64,000 nucleotides of DNA from assembly GCF_002001005.1 (NCBI RefSeq), contig NZ_MUNX01000093.1:34988-98987 (forward strand). The letters run 5' to 3'. This stretch comes from Flavobacterium sp. A45. GTDB taxonomy: Bacteria; Bacteroidota; Bacteroidia; Flavobacteriales; Flavobacteriaceae. Position 1 is the first letter of the stretch. The number at the start of each line of letters is the position of its first letter. Below, in pieces: positions 54,637-63,927 of this stretch. A program made the position numbers and the translations under genes. Below the pieces are notes generated by a model. The model saw nothing but the letters and a program-made list of their open reading frames with translations. It had not been told where the DNA came from and did no database searches.

Positions 54637-55727
54637 AATTATTTTATATAGTTCCCAAACTAAATAATGAAGGTGGAGTCGCTAGAGTTCTATCGTTAAA
54701 GCTGAATTACCTTGTCGAAAAGTTTGGTTATGAAGTTCATATTCTTACTCAAAATCAAGGAAATTTTCCATTGTTCTATTCTTTCCATGAAAAGATTGTT
54801 TTCCATGATATGACTCTGAACGGATCGATTTTTAATTTTTTTAGTTCTTTTCGTAAGTCTTTAAAAAGCAAAATAGAAAGCATTCAGCCAGATGTAATTA
54901 TTGTTTGTGATAATGGATTGAAAGCCTATACAATTCCTTTTATTCTGTCAGATGCAATTCCGATTGTTTTTGAATGTCACGGTTCAAAATATATTGAAGA
55001 AAAACAATTGAAATCGGATTCTATTTCAAAATTCAAAAGCTCACTTAAATATAAATTCAAAGATTTTGGAGCAAATAAGTTCTCGAAATTAGTTGCTTTG
55101 TCCAATGAAAGTTTGAAAGAATGGAATGTAGAAAATGGTTTGGTTATTTCTAATCCGTCTTGGATTAAAAACATTATTGTCAACGATTTAAAAACCAAAA
55201 AAGTAATAGCTGTTGCTCGAAATTCGTATGAAAAAGGACTAGATAGATTATTGGTGATTTGGCAGAAAGTGATTGTGAAATACCCAGATTGGACTTTAGA
55301 TATTTATGGGGAATCGGTGACAAATTTGAAACAAGCAGTTCTTGAGTTGGGAATTGAGTCTAATATGAATTTAAACGCACCCGTAAAAAACATTTCAGAA
55401 AAATACTTGACTTCATCTGTGTATGTTATGACTTCTCGTTCTGAAGGATTTCCGATGGTGTTGCTTGAGGCGATGGCTTCTGGTTTGCCTTGTGTCGCCT
55501 ATGATTGCCCGACAGGACCAAGAGCTATTATTGAAGAAGGAGAGAATGGTTTTTTGATTGAAGATGGAAATGTAGATTCATTTGTTCAAAAACTGGAATT
55601 GCTTATTGAAGATGAAAATTTGAGAATAAAAATGGGTAAAAATGCTCAAGAGAGTGTGCAGAAATATGATTTGGACAGTATAATGCAACAATGGAAATTA
55701 CTTTTTGAAACCTTGGTAAGCAAATAA
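54633..55727 (+). CDS. GT4 family glycosyltransferase
   Basis: 364 residues, GT-B fold. NEGGVARVLSLKLNYLV at the start and the sugar-nucleotide site TSRSEGFPMVLLEAMASGLPCVAYDCPTGPRAIIEEGENG near residue 270-310. Second retaining transferase of the island. The last 30 bp overlap the end of the convergent GT2 gene, an unusual tail-to-tail overlap with both frames fully used. Confidence 0.93.
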   Translation: MKLFYIVPKLNNEGGVARVLSLKLNYLVEKFGYEVHILTQNQGNFPLFYSFHEKIVFHDMTLNGSIFNFFSSFRKSLKSKIESIQPDVIIVCDNGLKAYTIPFILSDAIPIVFECHGSKYIEEKQLKSDSISKFKSSLKYKFKDFGANKFSKLVALSNESLKEWNVENGLVISNPSWIKNIIVNDLKTKKVIAVARNSYEKGLDRLLVIWQKVIVKYPDWTLDIYGESVTNLKQAVLELGIESNMNLNAPVKNISEKYLTSSVYVMTSRSEGFPMVLLEAMASGLPCVAYDCPTGPRAIIEEGENGFLIEDGNVDSFVQKLELLIEDENLRIKMGKNAQESVQKYDLDSIMQQWKLLFETLVSK

Positions 55728-56615
55728 TTGTTTGGATTGAATTTTACAATAATATCCCAATTTGTAAAGATCAAAAAGGAAAAGTGAAGGTTTTTCGGAA
55801 AGTAAATTAGAAATTATCTTTGATTCTGTTTTGTTGAAAATGGTAGCCGTTATTGCAACGAGTTTTAGTGTTTTTAAAACAACATAAGCGGAATTGATTT
55901 TACTTTCGATATCAGGAAATTTTCCATAATTGATAATATAAACAAGATTCTCAATCGCTGTTTTTGTTTTTTCTAAAAAAAGAATAGAAGTTTCTAAATT
56001 CAAATGATAGGTTGGATTATCAATATGAAAAATTTTAATGTTTTTGGTTTTTAACACAGATAAAAAGCATAAATCTTCATAACCATATTTTGTAATGGTT
56101 GTGTCAAAAGGATATTGTGAGATGATTTCTTTTTTAATTAATAAATTAGAAGTCAGTGCATTGTTGTTTGGGTTTTTATTCCTGCTTTCAAGTGAAAGTG
56201 ATTCTCTGATATTTCCATAAACCCAACGTAAAAGTTGTTCTTTGCCAGGCTGTTTTTTCTCATATTGAATACCTCCAAACACAACCGAAGCTGTTGGAAT
56301 TACTGTACAATATTTTTGAATAAAATTATTCTGGACTGGAAAAGTATCGCAATCCATTATGAGCAATAAACTGTATTTTGATTGTTTTACTAATGAATTA
56401 ATGTTCTCGCCTCTTCCGAGGTTGTAATTATTAATAGAAAAGGAACAGTTATTTAAGGAGTTTATTTTTTGGTTTTCCGTATTCCACTTTGAATCCGAAG
56501 CATCATCTTGACACAAAATTTCAAATTCAATTTCACAATCCAAACATTGCTTATGTAATTCTAAAACAAGCGGAAATGTATTGTAATTGTAAGCAGGAAT
56601 AAGAATCGATAACAT
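55698..56615 (-). CDS. GT2 family glycosyltransferase
   Basis: 305 residues. Start [23 protein letters not shown] and EILCQDDASDS, then LLIMDCDTFPV, which carries the DxD motif for metal and donor binding. It transfers a sugar to the polysaccharide. It follows ftsE with a 1-bp overlap (TAATG) on the minus strand, so it is transcribed with ftsE rather than with the plus-strand island. Confidence 0.9.
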   Translation of the reverse strand: MLSILIPAYNYNTFPLVLELHKQCLDCEIEFEILCQDDASDSKWNTENQKINSLNNCSFSINNYNLGRGENINSLVKQSKYSLLLIMDCDTFPVQNNFIQKYCTVIPTASVVFGGIQYEKKQPGKEQLLRWVYGNIRESLSLESRNKNPNNNALTSNLLIKKEIISQYPFDTTITKYGYEDLCFLSVLKTKNIKIFHIDNPTYHLNLETSILFLEKTKTAIENLVYIINYGKFPDIESKINSAYVVLKTLKLVAITATIFNKTESKIISNLLSEKPSLFLFDLYKLGYYCKIQSKQLFAYQGFKK

Positions 56616-57298
56616 TACACCGTTCTTTGTACCACTTCAAAAATGGTTGCGTCCTCACATTTTAAGGTTTTGTATGGGTATTTCATCAATAAGGCATAAT
56701 CGTGAGTAGCCATAATGACTGTTTTCCCATTAGCATTGATTTTTCTTAAAACTTCAAGAACTTCGATGCTGGTTTGCGGGTCAAGATTTCCTGTTGGCTC
56801 ATCGGCAAGGATAAATTCAGGGTCGTTCAATAACGCTCTTGCGATAGCGATTCTTTGTTGCTCACCGCCAGAAAGTTGGTGTGGCATTTGATTGGCAAAA
56901 TTTTTCATATTTACCTTGTCAAGTACCTCATTGATTTTCTCATCCATTCCGTCTTTATCAATCCATCCAGTAGCTTTCAAAACAAAAAGCATGTTGTCTT
57001 TTACGGAACGATCCGGAAGTAGTTTGAAATCTTGAAAAACAATACCGATTTTTCTTCTTAAAAACGGAATGTCATCTTCTTTTATAGCAGCCAAATCAAA
57101 TTCAACAATTTTGCCTTCTCCTTCGGTTAAGGGTAAATCCGCATACAATGTTTTTAATAAACTACTCTTTCCAGATCCTGTTTTCCCAATGATGTATATA
57201 AATTCGCCGTGGTTGACTTCCAGATTAACATCAGATAAAATGATTTTTCCTTCTTGGTATATATTTACTTTTTTTAAAGACAGTACAGATTGTGACAT
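56615..57298 (-). CDS. ftsE: Cell division ATP-binding protein FtsE
   Basis: 227 residues. Walker A GKTGSGKS (38-45), signature LSGGEQQR and Walker [14 protein letters not shown]; the Q-loop is in [16 protein letters not shown], which is the FtsE hallmark. FtsE with FtsX activates septal peptidoglycan hydrolases. No FtsX gene is next to it here, which is common in flavobacteria; instead a GT2 gene overlaps it by 1 bp. A promoter on the minus strand (TTG, 19 bp, TACTTTTA) is at 57319-57348. Confidence 0.93.
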   Translation of the reverse strand: MSQSVLSLKKVNIYQEGKIILSDVNLEVNHGEFIYIIGKTGSGKSSLLKTLYADLPLTEGEGKIVEFDLAAIKEDDIPFLRRKIGIVFQDFKLLPDRSVKDNMLFVLKATGWIDKDGMDEKINEVLDKVNMKNFANQMPHQLSGGEQQRIAIARALLNDPEFILADEPTGNLDPQTSIEVLEVLRKINANGKTVIMATHDYALLMKYPYKTLKCEDATIFEVVQRTV

Positions 57299-57318
57299 AA
57301 TGGAATTTGTTTATTGGG

Positions 57319-57348
57319 TAAAAGTAAAAAGATAAAATCCAAATACAA
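57319..57348 (-). promoter_or_regulatory. ftsE promoter
   Basis: On the minus strand, TTG (57346-57348), then 19 bp, then TACTTTTA (57319-57326), one mismatch from TAnnTTTG. Confidence 0.6.
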
Positions 57349-57537
57349 AAGTAAAAGGTGAAAATAAAACGCAAAAGGCAAAAAGCAAATTACAAAAGGC
57401 AAAATTTTAAAAAAAAAGAAATTTCAATTCATTAGTTTAGTTGTCCCTTCAAGAGACAAGGGTTGTGGGTAAGGTTTTATGTTTAAAAGTAATTCATAAT
57501 AAAAGCCGTCAGCCTTTCGTTATAGAAACAGATTAAA

Positions 57538-57545
57538 TATATTTG
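57538..57545 (+). promoter_or_regulatory. -7 box of the TPR protein gene
   Basis: TATATTTG, perfect TAnnTTTG, 20 bp before the ATG. Confidence 0.6.
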
Positions 57546-57565
57546 AACATTAAATAAAAACAACA

Positions 57566-60500
57566 ATGTGTAAACTTCCCAGGCTTTTTTTATTTCTTTT
57601 TATTGTTCAAATTTCGTCCCTTTATTCGCAAGAATCGACCATTTATACTTACCCGTTAAAAGATTTTGATAAAGCGATTTCTTTATATGAAGACAAACAA
57701 TATACGTCAGCACAAATCATTTTTAAACAAGTTCAAAAAACAGCTACGACCGAAGGGTTAAAGTCAGACTGTGCTTATTATATTGCCAATTGTGCCATTC
57801 ATACCGACCAGGATAATGCCGAGGAGCTTATCAATGGTTTCGTGGAAGATTACCCTTCAAGCCGTAAGCAAAATCAAGCTTTTATTGATGTTGCCTATTA
57901 CTATTTTGACCATAGAGAATATAAAGAATCCTTATTGTGGTTTAATAGGGTAGATGAAAGTGTTCTAAAAGATAGTGAACGCAACAAGTATAATTTCCAA
58001 AAAGGATATGCTTATTTTGATTCCAAAAAAACAAAAGAAGCCCAAAAATATTTTAGTAAAGTTGCCAATACTGATGAATACGGAACTCAAAGCAAATATT
58101 ATATGGGGTTTATGGCCTACGAATCGGATGATTATGTAGAAGCCAATAAACAATTTGACCAAGTTTCCGGTAATGAAAAGTACTCTGAGAAATTATCGTA
58201 TTACAAATCGGATATGAGTTTCAAATCTGGGGATTTCCAAAAAGCCATCGATTTAGGAATCAAAGCAATGCCGAATTCCACTCCCGAAGAAAAATCAGAA
58301 TTGAATAAAATTATTGGTGAAAGCTATTTTAATCTAAAACAATACGACAAAGCAATTCCTTATTTGGTTGGGTATAAAGGAAAAAAAGGGAAGTGGAATA
58401 ATACCGATTTCTATCAATTAGGCTATGCTTATTATGTTCAAAAGGATTATGAAAATGCGATTTCGCAATTCAATAAAATCATTGATGGAAACGATTTCAT
58501 AGCTCAGAATGGGTATTATCATTTGGGAGAAAGTTATTTGGAATCAGGCAAAAAACAACAGGCTTTGAATGCTTTCAAGAATGCTTCCGAGATGAATTTT
58601 AATTTGAAACTTCAAGAAGATGCCAGTTTCAATTATGCCAAATTGAGTTATGAAATTGGGAATTCGTACCAAAGTGTTCCTGAAGTTTTATTGGGATTTA
58701 TCAATAAATATCCAACGAATCCAAATAATGATGTTATTGAAAAATTGTTGATCGATTCTTATATTTCATCCAAAAACTACAAAGAAGCATTGGTTTTATT
58801 AGAAAAAAATAAAACTCCAGAAAATAGAATTGCCTATCAAAAAGTCGTTTTTTATAGAGGATTGGAATTATATACCGAAGGGAATTATTCAGAATCTTTG
58901 TCGATGTTTGAAAAAGCAATTAAGGAACAAAAAGATCCTGCGATTACTGCCCGAGCTTCTTTTTGGAAAGCCGAGTCACAATATAATTTGGAAGATTACA
59001 AAGAAGCTTTGTTGAGTTATCAGCAGTTTTCGGATTTGGCAAAAGCCAAAGAAACAGTTGAATATAAAAGCATCAATTATAATATTGCTTACGCTAATTT
59101 TAAGTTGAAAGAGTATGACGCTGCGGGAAATTCTTTTCAAAGTCAAATAGATAATAATAAAGCAGATAAGTTTCGTTTGAATGATTCCTATTTGCGTCTT
59201 GCCGACTGCCGATTCGTGACTACCAAATATCAATCAGCTCTTGATGCTTATCTTAAGGTAATAGAATCCAAAAGTGTAGATGCTGATTATGCCTATTTTC
59301 AAAAAGCACTTTGCTACGGATTTCTTTCAAAAAACAGTAAAAAGCTAGAAGAACTAAATGCATTTTTGACATTGTATCCAAAATCAGATTACCAAGATGA
59401 TGCTTTGTTTGAATTAGGAAATACATACGTGGCTGATAACAAACAGGATTTAGCGATAAAAGCCTATGATAAATTGGTGACAACTCTAAAAAGTAGTTCG
59501 TATACCTCAAGAGCTATTTTGCGTCAAGGATTGATCTACTATAATTCGGATCGCGATGATTTGGCTTTAGCCAAATTTAAAAAAGTGGCTTCCGATTTTC
59601 CCAAAACTCCCGAAGCTTATGAAGCGGTTTCTACAGCTCGATTAATTTATGTGGATAACGGAAAAGTGGATGAATACGCCACTTGGGTAAGAACATTAGA
59701 TTTTGTGGCCGTTACTGATTTGGAATTAGATAATGACACTTTTGAGGCCGCCGAAAAACAGTTGGGGCAGGGTAACAATAAACAGGCCATTTCGGGATAC
59801 AGTAGTTATGTTTCAAAATTCCCAAATGGAGTTCATATCCTGAAAGCTAATTTTCAATTGGCGCAATTGCTTTATGAAGAAGGTTCGGAAAGTAAATCGG
59901 TTCTTAATTATGAGTATGTAATAAGCCAGCCTCGTTGTGAATATACGGAGCAGTCTTTGGTTCGATTGGCACAGATATTTTTGAAAGATAAAAATTGCGA
60001 CAAAGGAATTCCAGTTTTGGTTCGAATAGAAAATGAAGCCGATTTTTCGCAGAATAAGACTTTTGCGCAAGCGAATTTGATGAAATGTTATTACGAAACA
60101 AAGGATTATCCAAATTCGGTGGTTTATGCGGATAAAGTTTTGGCTAATCCAAAAGCCGAGGAAAACGTAAAGAGTGATGCCCAAATCATCGTTGCCCGTT
60201 CTGCGATGCAATCTGGAGACGAAGCCAAAGCCAAAGTCGCTTACGCAAAATTATTAACGGTAAGCAAAGGAGAACTCGCTGCCGAAGCGTTGTATTATGA
60301 TGCCTATTTTAAAAACAAAGACGGAAAATTCGAGATTTCGAATACTGCTATTCAAAAATTAGCCAAAAATTATTCAAGTTACCGCTATTTTGGTGCCAAA
60401 GGTTTGGTGCTAATGGCAAAGAATTATTATGGTTTGAAAGACAGTTATCAAGCGACCTATGTTTTGGAAAATGTAATCGAAAACTTCACCGATTATTCGG

Positions 60501-60580
60501 ATGTAGTTGAAGAAGCTAAAACAGAATTGAACAGAATAAAAATAGAAGAAGCCAAAACGAATTCATCAATAACTAAATAA
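57566..60580 (+). CDS. Large tetratricopeptide-repeat protein
   Basis: 1004 residues with a signal peptide (IVQISSLYSQ, cut before QES). It is mostly tandem ~34-residue TPR-like helix pairs from residue ~35 to the end (for example YYHLGESYLESGKKQQALNAFKNASE and FELGNTYVADNKQDLAIKAYDKLV). Such periplasmic solenoids serve as scaffolds for outer-membrane assembly or lipoprotein transport. It lies just ahead of PhzF (9 bp) and the barrel gene (46 bp after PhzF), so the three form one transcript. The order TPR-barrel next to ftsE looks familiar from flavobacteria; the function is unassigned. Confidence 0.88.
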   Translation: MCKLPRLFLFLFIVQISSLYSQESTIYTYPLKDFDKAISLYEDKQYTSAQIIFKQVQKTATTEGLKSDCAYYIANCAIHTDQDNAEELINGFVEDYPSSRKQNQAFIDVAYYYFDHREYKESLLWFNRVDESVLKDSERNKYNFQKGYAYFDSKKTKEAQKYFSKVANTDEYGTQSKYYMGFMAYESDDYVEANKQFDQVSGNEKYSEKLSYYKSDMSFKSGDFQKAIDLGIKAMPNSTPEEKSELNKIIGESYFNLKQYDKAIPYLVGYKGKKGKWNNTDFYQLGYAYYVQKDYENAISQFNKIIDGNDFIAQNGYYHLGESYLESGKKQQALNAFKNASEMNFNLKLQEDASFNYAKLSYEIGNSYQSVPEVLLGFINKYPTNPNNDVIEKLLIDSYISSKNYKEALVLLEKNKTPENRIAYQKVVFYRGLELYTEGNYSESLSMFEKAIKEQKDPAITARASFWKAESQYNLEDYKEALLSYQQFSDLAKAKETVEYKSINYNIAYANFKLKEYDAAGNSFQSQIDNNKADKFRLNDSYLRLADCRFVTTKYQSALDAYLKVIESKSVDADYAYFQKALCYGFLSKNSKKLEELNAFLTLYPKSDYQDDALFELGNTYVADNKQDLAIKAYDKLVTTLKSSSYTSRAILRQGLIYYNSDRDDLALAKFKKVASDFPKTPEAYEAVSTARLIYVDNGKVDEYATWVRTLDFVAVTDLELDNDTFEAAEKQLGQGNNKQAISGYSSYVSKFPNGVHILKANFQLAQLLYEEGSESKSVLNYEYVISQPRCEYTEQSLVRLAQIFLKDKNCDKGIPVLVRIENEADFSQNKTFAQANLMKCYYETKDYPNSVVYADKVLANPKAEENVKSDAQIIVARSAMQSGDEAKAKVAYAKLLTVSKGELAAEALYYDAYFKNKDGKFEISNTAIQKLAKNYSSYRYFGAKGLVLMAKNYYGLKDSYQATYVLENVIENFTDYSDVVEEAKTELNRIKIEEAKTNSSITK

Positions 60581-60589
60581 AAAAGCAAA

Positions 60590-61453
60590 ATGAAATTACC
60601 TTTTTATATAGTAGATGTTTTTGCAGAGGAAAAGTATGCCGGAAATCAACTGGCAGTTTTTTTGGATGCTGATGGACTAAATAAGGACGAGATGCAGAAA
60701 ATTGCACGTGAAATTAACTTTGCTGAAAGCACTTTTATTACTGACATTCACCCCGAAAATAATAGTGCATCAATTCGAATTTTTACCGCAGAACACGAAA
60801 TGCAGTTTGCAGGCCATCCAATAATCGGGACTTCGTGGGTATTGATGAATAAAATAGTTGAAAGCCAACCTCGGAATTTTAAATTATCGGTTCCAGTTGG
60901 TGAAATTCCAATTCAGCAATCGGGAGATTTAGTTTGGTTGCAGGCAGCTCAACCTCAATTTTGGGACGTTTTCGCAAAGGAAGATTTTTTGTCTTTCAGT
61001 AATTTAAGTGCTGCTGATTTTGATGATATATTTCCGATTCAGGAAGTGACCACAGGAAGTGCGTTTGTAATTGTTCCGCTTAAAAGTAAAAAAGCGCTGG
61101 AAGATTTAAATCTCGAATTGCTTAAAATGAAAGAATGGTTGCAGGCTCATTGTAGAACAAATCATAGATCATTGTATTTCTATTGTTTTGATAAAGGGAA
61201 ACTTTACAGCAGAATGTTATGCATTGAACACAATCAGATTATCGAAGATGCGGCCACCGGAAGTGCGAGTACCTGTTTGCAGGCTTTTCTTCTGAAATAC
61301 CATTCACCAGAAATTAAAATAGTCAATCATCAAGGGGATTTTATCAATCGACCTTCGAGAATTTATTTTGACGGTGAGTTGTCAGGAGATTATTTTGACA
61401 TCAAAATAGGAGGGAAGACACAATTCATTGCAAAAGGTGAATGGGAAGTCTAA
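60590..61453 (+). CDS. PhzF family isomerase/epimerase-like protein
   Basis: 287 residues, two similar beta-barrel halves of the diaminopimelate-epimerase fold. YAGNQLAVF and the catalytic-type Glu46 (NFAESTFI) are conserved, as is the second half ending HQGDFINRPSRIYFDGE. PhzF acts in phenazine synthesis, but there are no other phenazine genes, so this is one of the many PhzF-like enzymes of unknown substrate. The ATG is 9 bp after the TPR gene stop. Confidence 0.92.
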   Translation: MKLPFYIVDVFAEEKYAGNQLAVFLDADGLNKDEMQKIAREINFAESTFITDIHPENNSASIRIFTAEHEMQFAGHPIIGTSWVLMNKIVESQPRNFKLSVPVGEIPIQQSGDLVWLQAAQPQFWDVFAKEDFLSFSNLSAADFDDIFPIQEVTTGSAFVIVPLKSKKALEDLNLELLKMKEWLQAHCRTNHRSLYFYCFDKGKLYSRMLCIEHNQIIEDAATGSASTCLQAFLLKYHSPEIKIVNHQGDFINRPSRIYFDGELSGDYFDIKIGGKTQFIAKGEWEV

Positions 61454-61499
61454 AGGAGAAGGCAAAAAATAGAAAACAGAGATAGAAAAAAAAGTAAAG

Positions 61500-63311
61500 A
61501 TGATAATCAAAAACATAAAAGCATTCATAAATAAACAATCAATGTTCTCAATTGTGGGGAGGGTTACGATGGGGGTTTTTCTCTTACTTTTTTCACAATT
61601 ATCTTTTGCGCAAGACAAAAAAGACAAAAAGGATAATATTGGGACAGAGGTGGTAAATGTTGTTAAGCCATATACGCCAACAATTTCCGATGCTTTCAAG
61701 GTAAAAGAAGTTCCTGTAATTACAAATGAAGAAAATGCTAAAAAAGAGAGTGTGAAATATTCTATTTTGCCTTTTCCTGTGGCTTCTACTTTTTCTCCTT
61801 CCAAAGGAAATGCACAAGGAGTTGAGAAAGCAAAGCAAGAGCGTTTGTTTAAAAACTATGCAACATTTGGCATTGGTAATTATGGTGCTTTGAATACGGA
61901 ATTGTATGTGAATGAGGATCTAAATAATAATGAATATATAGGAGGGATGTTTCGCCATAATTCTTCACAGGGAGGTATAAAAGAGATTACACTGGACGAC
62001 TTCTATTATGACACTAAAATCGATTTGATTTACGGGTCAAATGAAGAGGAAATGGCTTGGGATTTAAAGCTAGGTTATCAAAATCAAATTTATAATTGGT
62101 ATGGATTGCCAGCCGCTTTTGGGAATACATTGACACTTCCACAAAGTATGGCTTTGGTTAATGGTATTGATCCGCAACAATCTTACAATACAATTACAGC
62201 TGGAGGTTCACTGGTTTTTGAAGAAGCCTTGGTGAAAGATGTTAAACTTGAACTTACTCACTTTTCCGATGCATATAGTTCAGCTGAGAATCGATTTTTA
62301 CTAGCGCCAACTTTTAAGTTTGATGTTTTGGATGAAGAAATAAAGACAAAAGTTTTTGTCGATTATGTTGATGGTAGTTTTAAAAAAGATTATTCAGGAA
62401 CCAATACGGCAGATATTAAATATGGCTTTACAAATTTAGGGATTGTGCCGAGTTTTGTAATGAAAAGAGACGATTGGACAATCGATATTGGAGCAGGTTT
62501 GGTTTATAGTATGGGCAAGGATAACACGAGCAACAAGTTCTATGTCTATCCATCTGTTACAGCTTCATATAATGTAGTGAGTGATTTGATGATATTTTAT
62601 GCTAGTGCTATTGGTAACTTGCAGCAAAATACCTATAAAGATTTTGTTGATGGAAATCCATTTGTTTCACCGACATTAAATATTAAACCAACCAATGAAT
62701 TGTATGATATATCTGCGGGATTGAAAGGGAAATTAGCAAGTACAGTTAGTTATGACATAAAAGCATCTTATGTATATGACGAAAACAAAGCGTTATTCAA
62801 AAGCAATGATTATACAGAAAGCGATACAAATGCCAATTACGCTTTCGGAAATTCATTTCAGGTAATTTATGACGATATGAAAATCATGCGTCTTTATGGA
62901 GAAATTAAAGCCGATTTAGCCAAAGGTATTACTGTAGAAGTCGATGGAACTTTTAATAGTTATTCAAATAAATATCAGGAAGAAGCTTGGAATTTGCCAG
63001 AGATTGAATTGAATTCCAAACTTGATTTTATGGTTACCGAGAAATGGTTTGCTGGTGTAAATTTATTTTATGTAGGCGAACTCAAAGACCAACAATTAAA
63101 TACCGATATTGTTTATGTTACTGCTCCTGGACCAATCACTCTAGATGGTTATTTTGATTTGAATGCCAATATTCGATTCAAATACAGTGAAAGGTTTACT
63201 ACATTTTTAAAAGCAAACAACATTATGAATAACGGATATCAAAAATGGTTGAATTATCCAGTTCAAGGTTTCCAAGTAATGGTGGGAGGAAATTATAAAT
63301 TCGATTTTTAA
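61500..63311 (+). CDS. Outer-membrane beta-barrel protein (TonB-receptor-like, plug-less)
   Basis: 603 residues with a signal peptide (FSQLSFAQ). After a 60-residue N-terminal tail that contains VVNVVKPYTPTISDAFKVKEVP, the chain is beta-strand rich to the end and finishes on a barrel-like GFQVMVGGNYKFDF. Homologues are usually named TonB-dependent receptors, but I see no plug domain or TonB box. It is co-transcribed with the TPR protein, which may assemble or load it. It ends at a terminator. Confidence 0.82.
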   Translation: MIIKNIKAFINKQSMFSIVGRVTMGVFLLLFSQLSFAQDKKDKKDNIGTEVVNVVKPYTPTISDAFKVKEVPVITNEENAKKESVKYSILPFPVASTFSPSKGNAQGVEKAKQERLFKNYATFGIGNYGALNTELYVNEDLNNNEYIGGMFRHNSSQGGIKEITLDDFYYDTKIDLIYGSNEEEMAWDLKLGYQNQIYNWYGLPAAFGNTLTLPQSMALVNGIDPQQSYNTITAGGSLVFEEALVKDVKLELTHFSDAYSSAENRFLLAPTFKFDVLDEEIKTKVFVDYVDGSFKKDYSGTNTADIKYGFTNLGIVPSFVMKRDDWTIDIGAGLVYSMGKDNTSNKFYVYPSVTASYNVVSDLMIFYASAIGNLQQNTYKDFVDGNPFVSPTLNIKPTNELYDISAGLKGKLASTVSYDIKASYVYDENKALFKSNDYTESDTNANYAFGNSFQVIYDDMKIMRLYGEIKADLAKGITVEVDGTFNSYSNKYQEEAWNLPEIELNSKLDFMVTEKWFAGVNLFYVGELKDQQLNTDIVYVTAPGPITLDGYFDLNANIRFKYSERFTTFLKANNIMNNGYQKWLNYPVQGFQVMVGGNYKFDF

Positions 63312-63327
63312 GAGAAATTTTGCTCAT

Positions 63328-63362
63328 AAAAAAAGCTTCTTTGATAAAAAGAAGCTTTTTTT
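63328..63362. terminator. Bidirectional terminator
   Basis: AAAAAGCTTCTTT gataa AAAGAAGCTTTTT, between convergent genes, with A and T runs on both sides. Confidence 0.88.
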
Positions 63363-63381
63363 ATGGTTTTAAAAATAGAAT

Positions 63382-63927
63382 TTATTCTGTAAAAGGTACA
63401 GCTACACGTACTTTATCCCAACCTAAGTTTAGAATAATACCAGTATCCCCTTTAGTGAAAACCATTGAGAAAGCTTCGAGAGCTTCATCACCTTCTGTTA
63501 CTGGAACTTTCAAACGAGCCACATCATTCGCTTCTTTGTAGGTAGAACTTCCAGAAACGTTTATGTCTTTATTAATAATTATAGTATAAGAATCTTTTTC
63601 TGGAATAGTGAATAAAGAGTAAGAACCCGCTTTAATTGTGGTTTTACCTAATTTTACATCCTTGTAAAAAGTAATTTCAGGAGCTTCATTAGCACCCGTT
63701 CTCCAAAGCTTTCCTGCTGGAGTCAATTCACTCAAAGCACGACCTTTAAGTTGTGGTCTTCCGTAAATAATTCTTGCAGTTTTGTTAGCATCTTTGTAAT
63801 CGTTAGGATAAGCAGCTATATCCATTGGACTTTTATCTAAACCAGGAAATTTTTGCGCATTTGCGTTAGATGTACAAACCATCATCATTCCAAATGCCAT
63901 AGTTGCAATAATCGAAGTTTTTTTCAT
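63382..63927 (-). CDS. DUF2911 domain protein
   Basis: 181 residues with a signal peptide (CTSNANAQ). DUF2911 core: SPMDIAAYP, IIYGRPQLKGRALSELTPAGKLWRTGANEAPEI, and AGSYSLFTIPEKDSYTIIINKD; the domain is nearly the full mature chain. It is a secreted protein of unknown function, found widely in Bacteroidota, sometimes with TPR regions. Here it stands alone. Confidence 0.9.
   Translation of the reverse strand: MKKTSIIATMAFGMMMVCTSNANAQKFPGLDKSPMDIAAYPNDYKDANKTARIIYGRPQLKGRALSELTPAGKLWRTGANEAPEITFYKDVKLGKTTIKAGSYSLFTIPEKDSYTIIINKDINVSGSSTYKEANDVARLKVPVTEGDEALEAFSMVFTKGDTGIILNLGWDKVRVAVPFTE

Noticed and set aside
57349..57565. Tandem A-rich words (aaaaggcaaaa) between ftsE and the TPR gene as a possible repeat array
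   Set aside because: The units are irregular in length and content, so it is low-complexity spacer and not a CRISPR or a tandem array.
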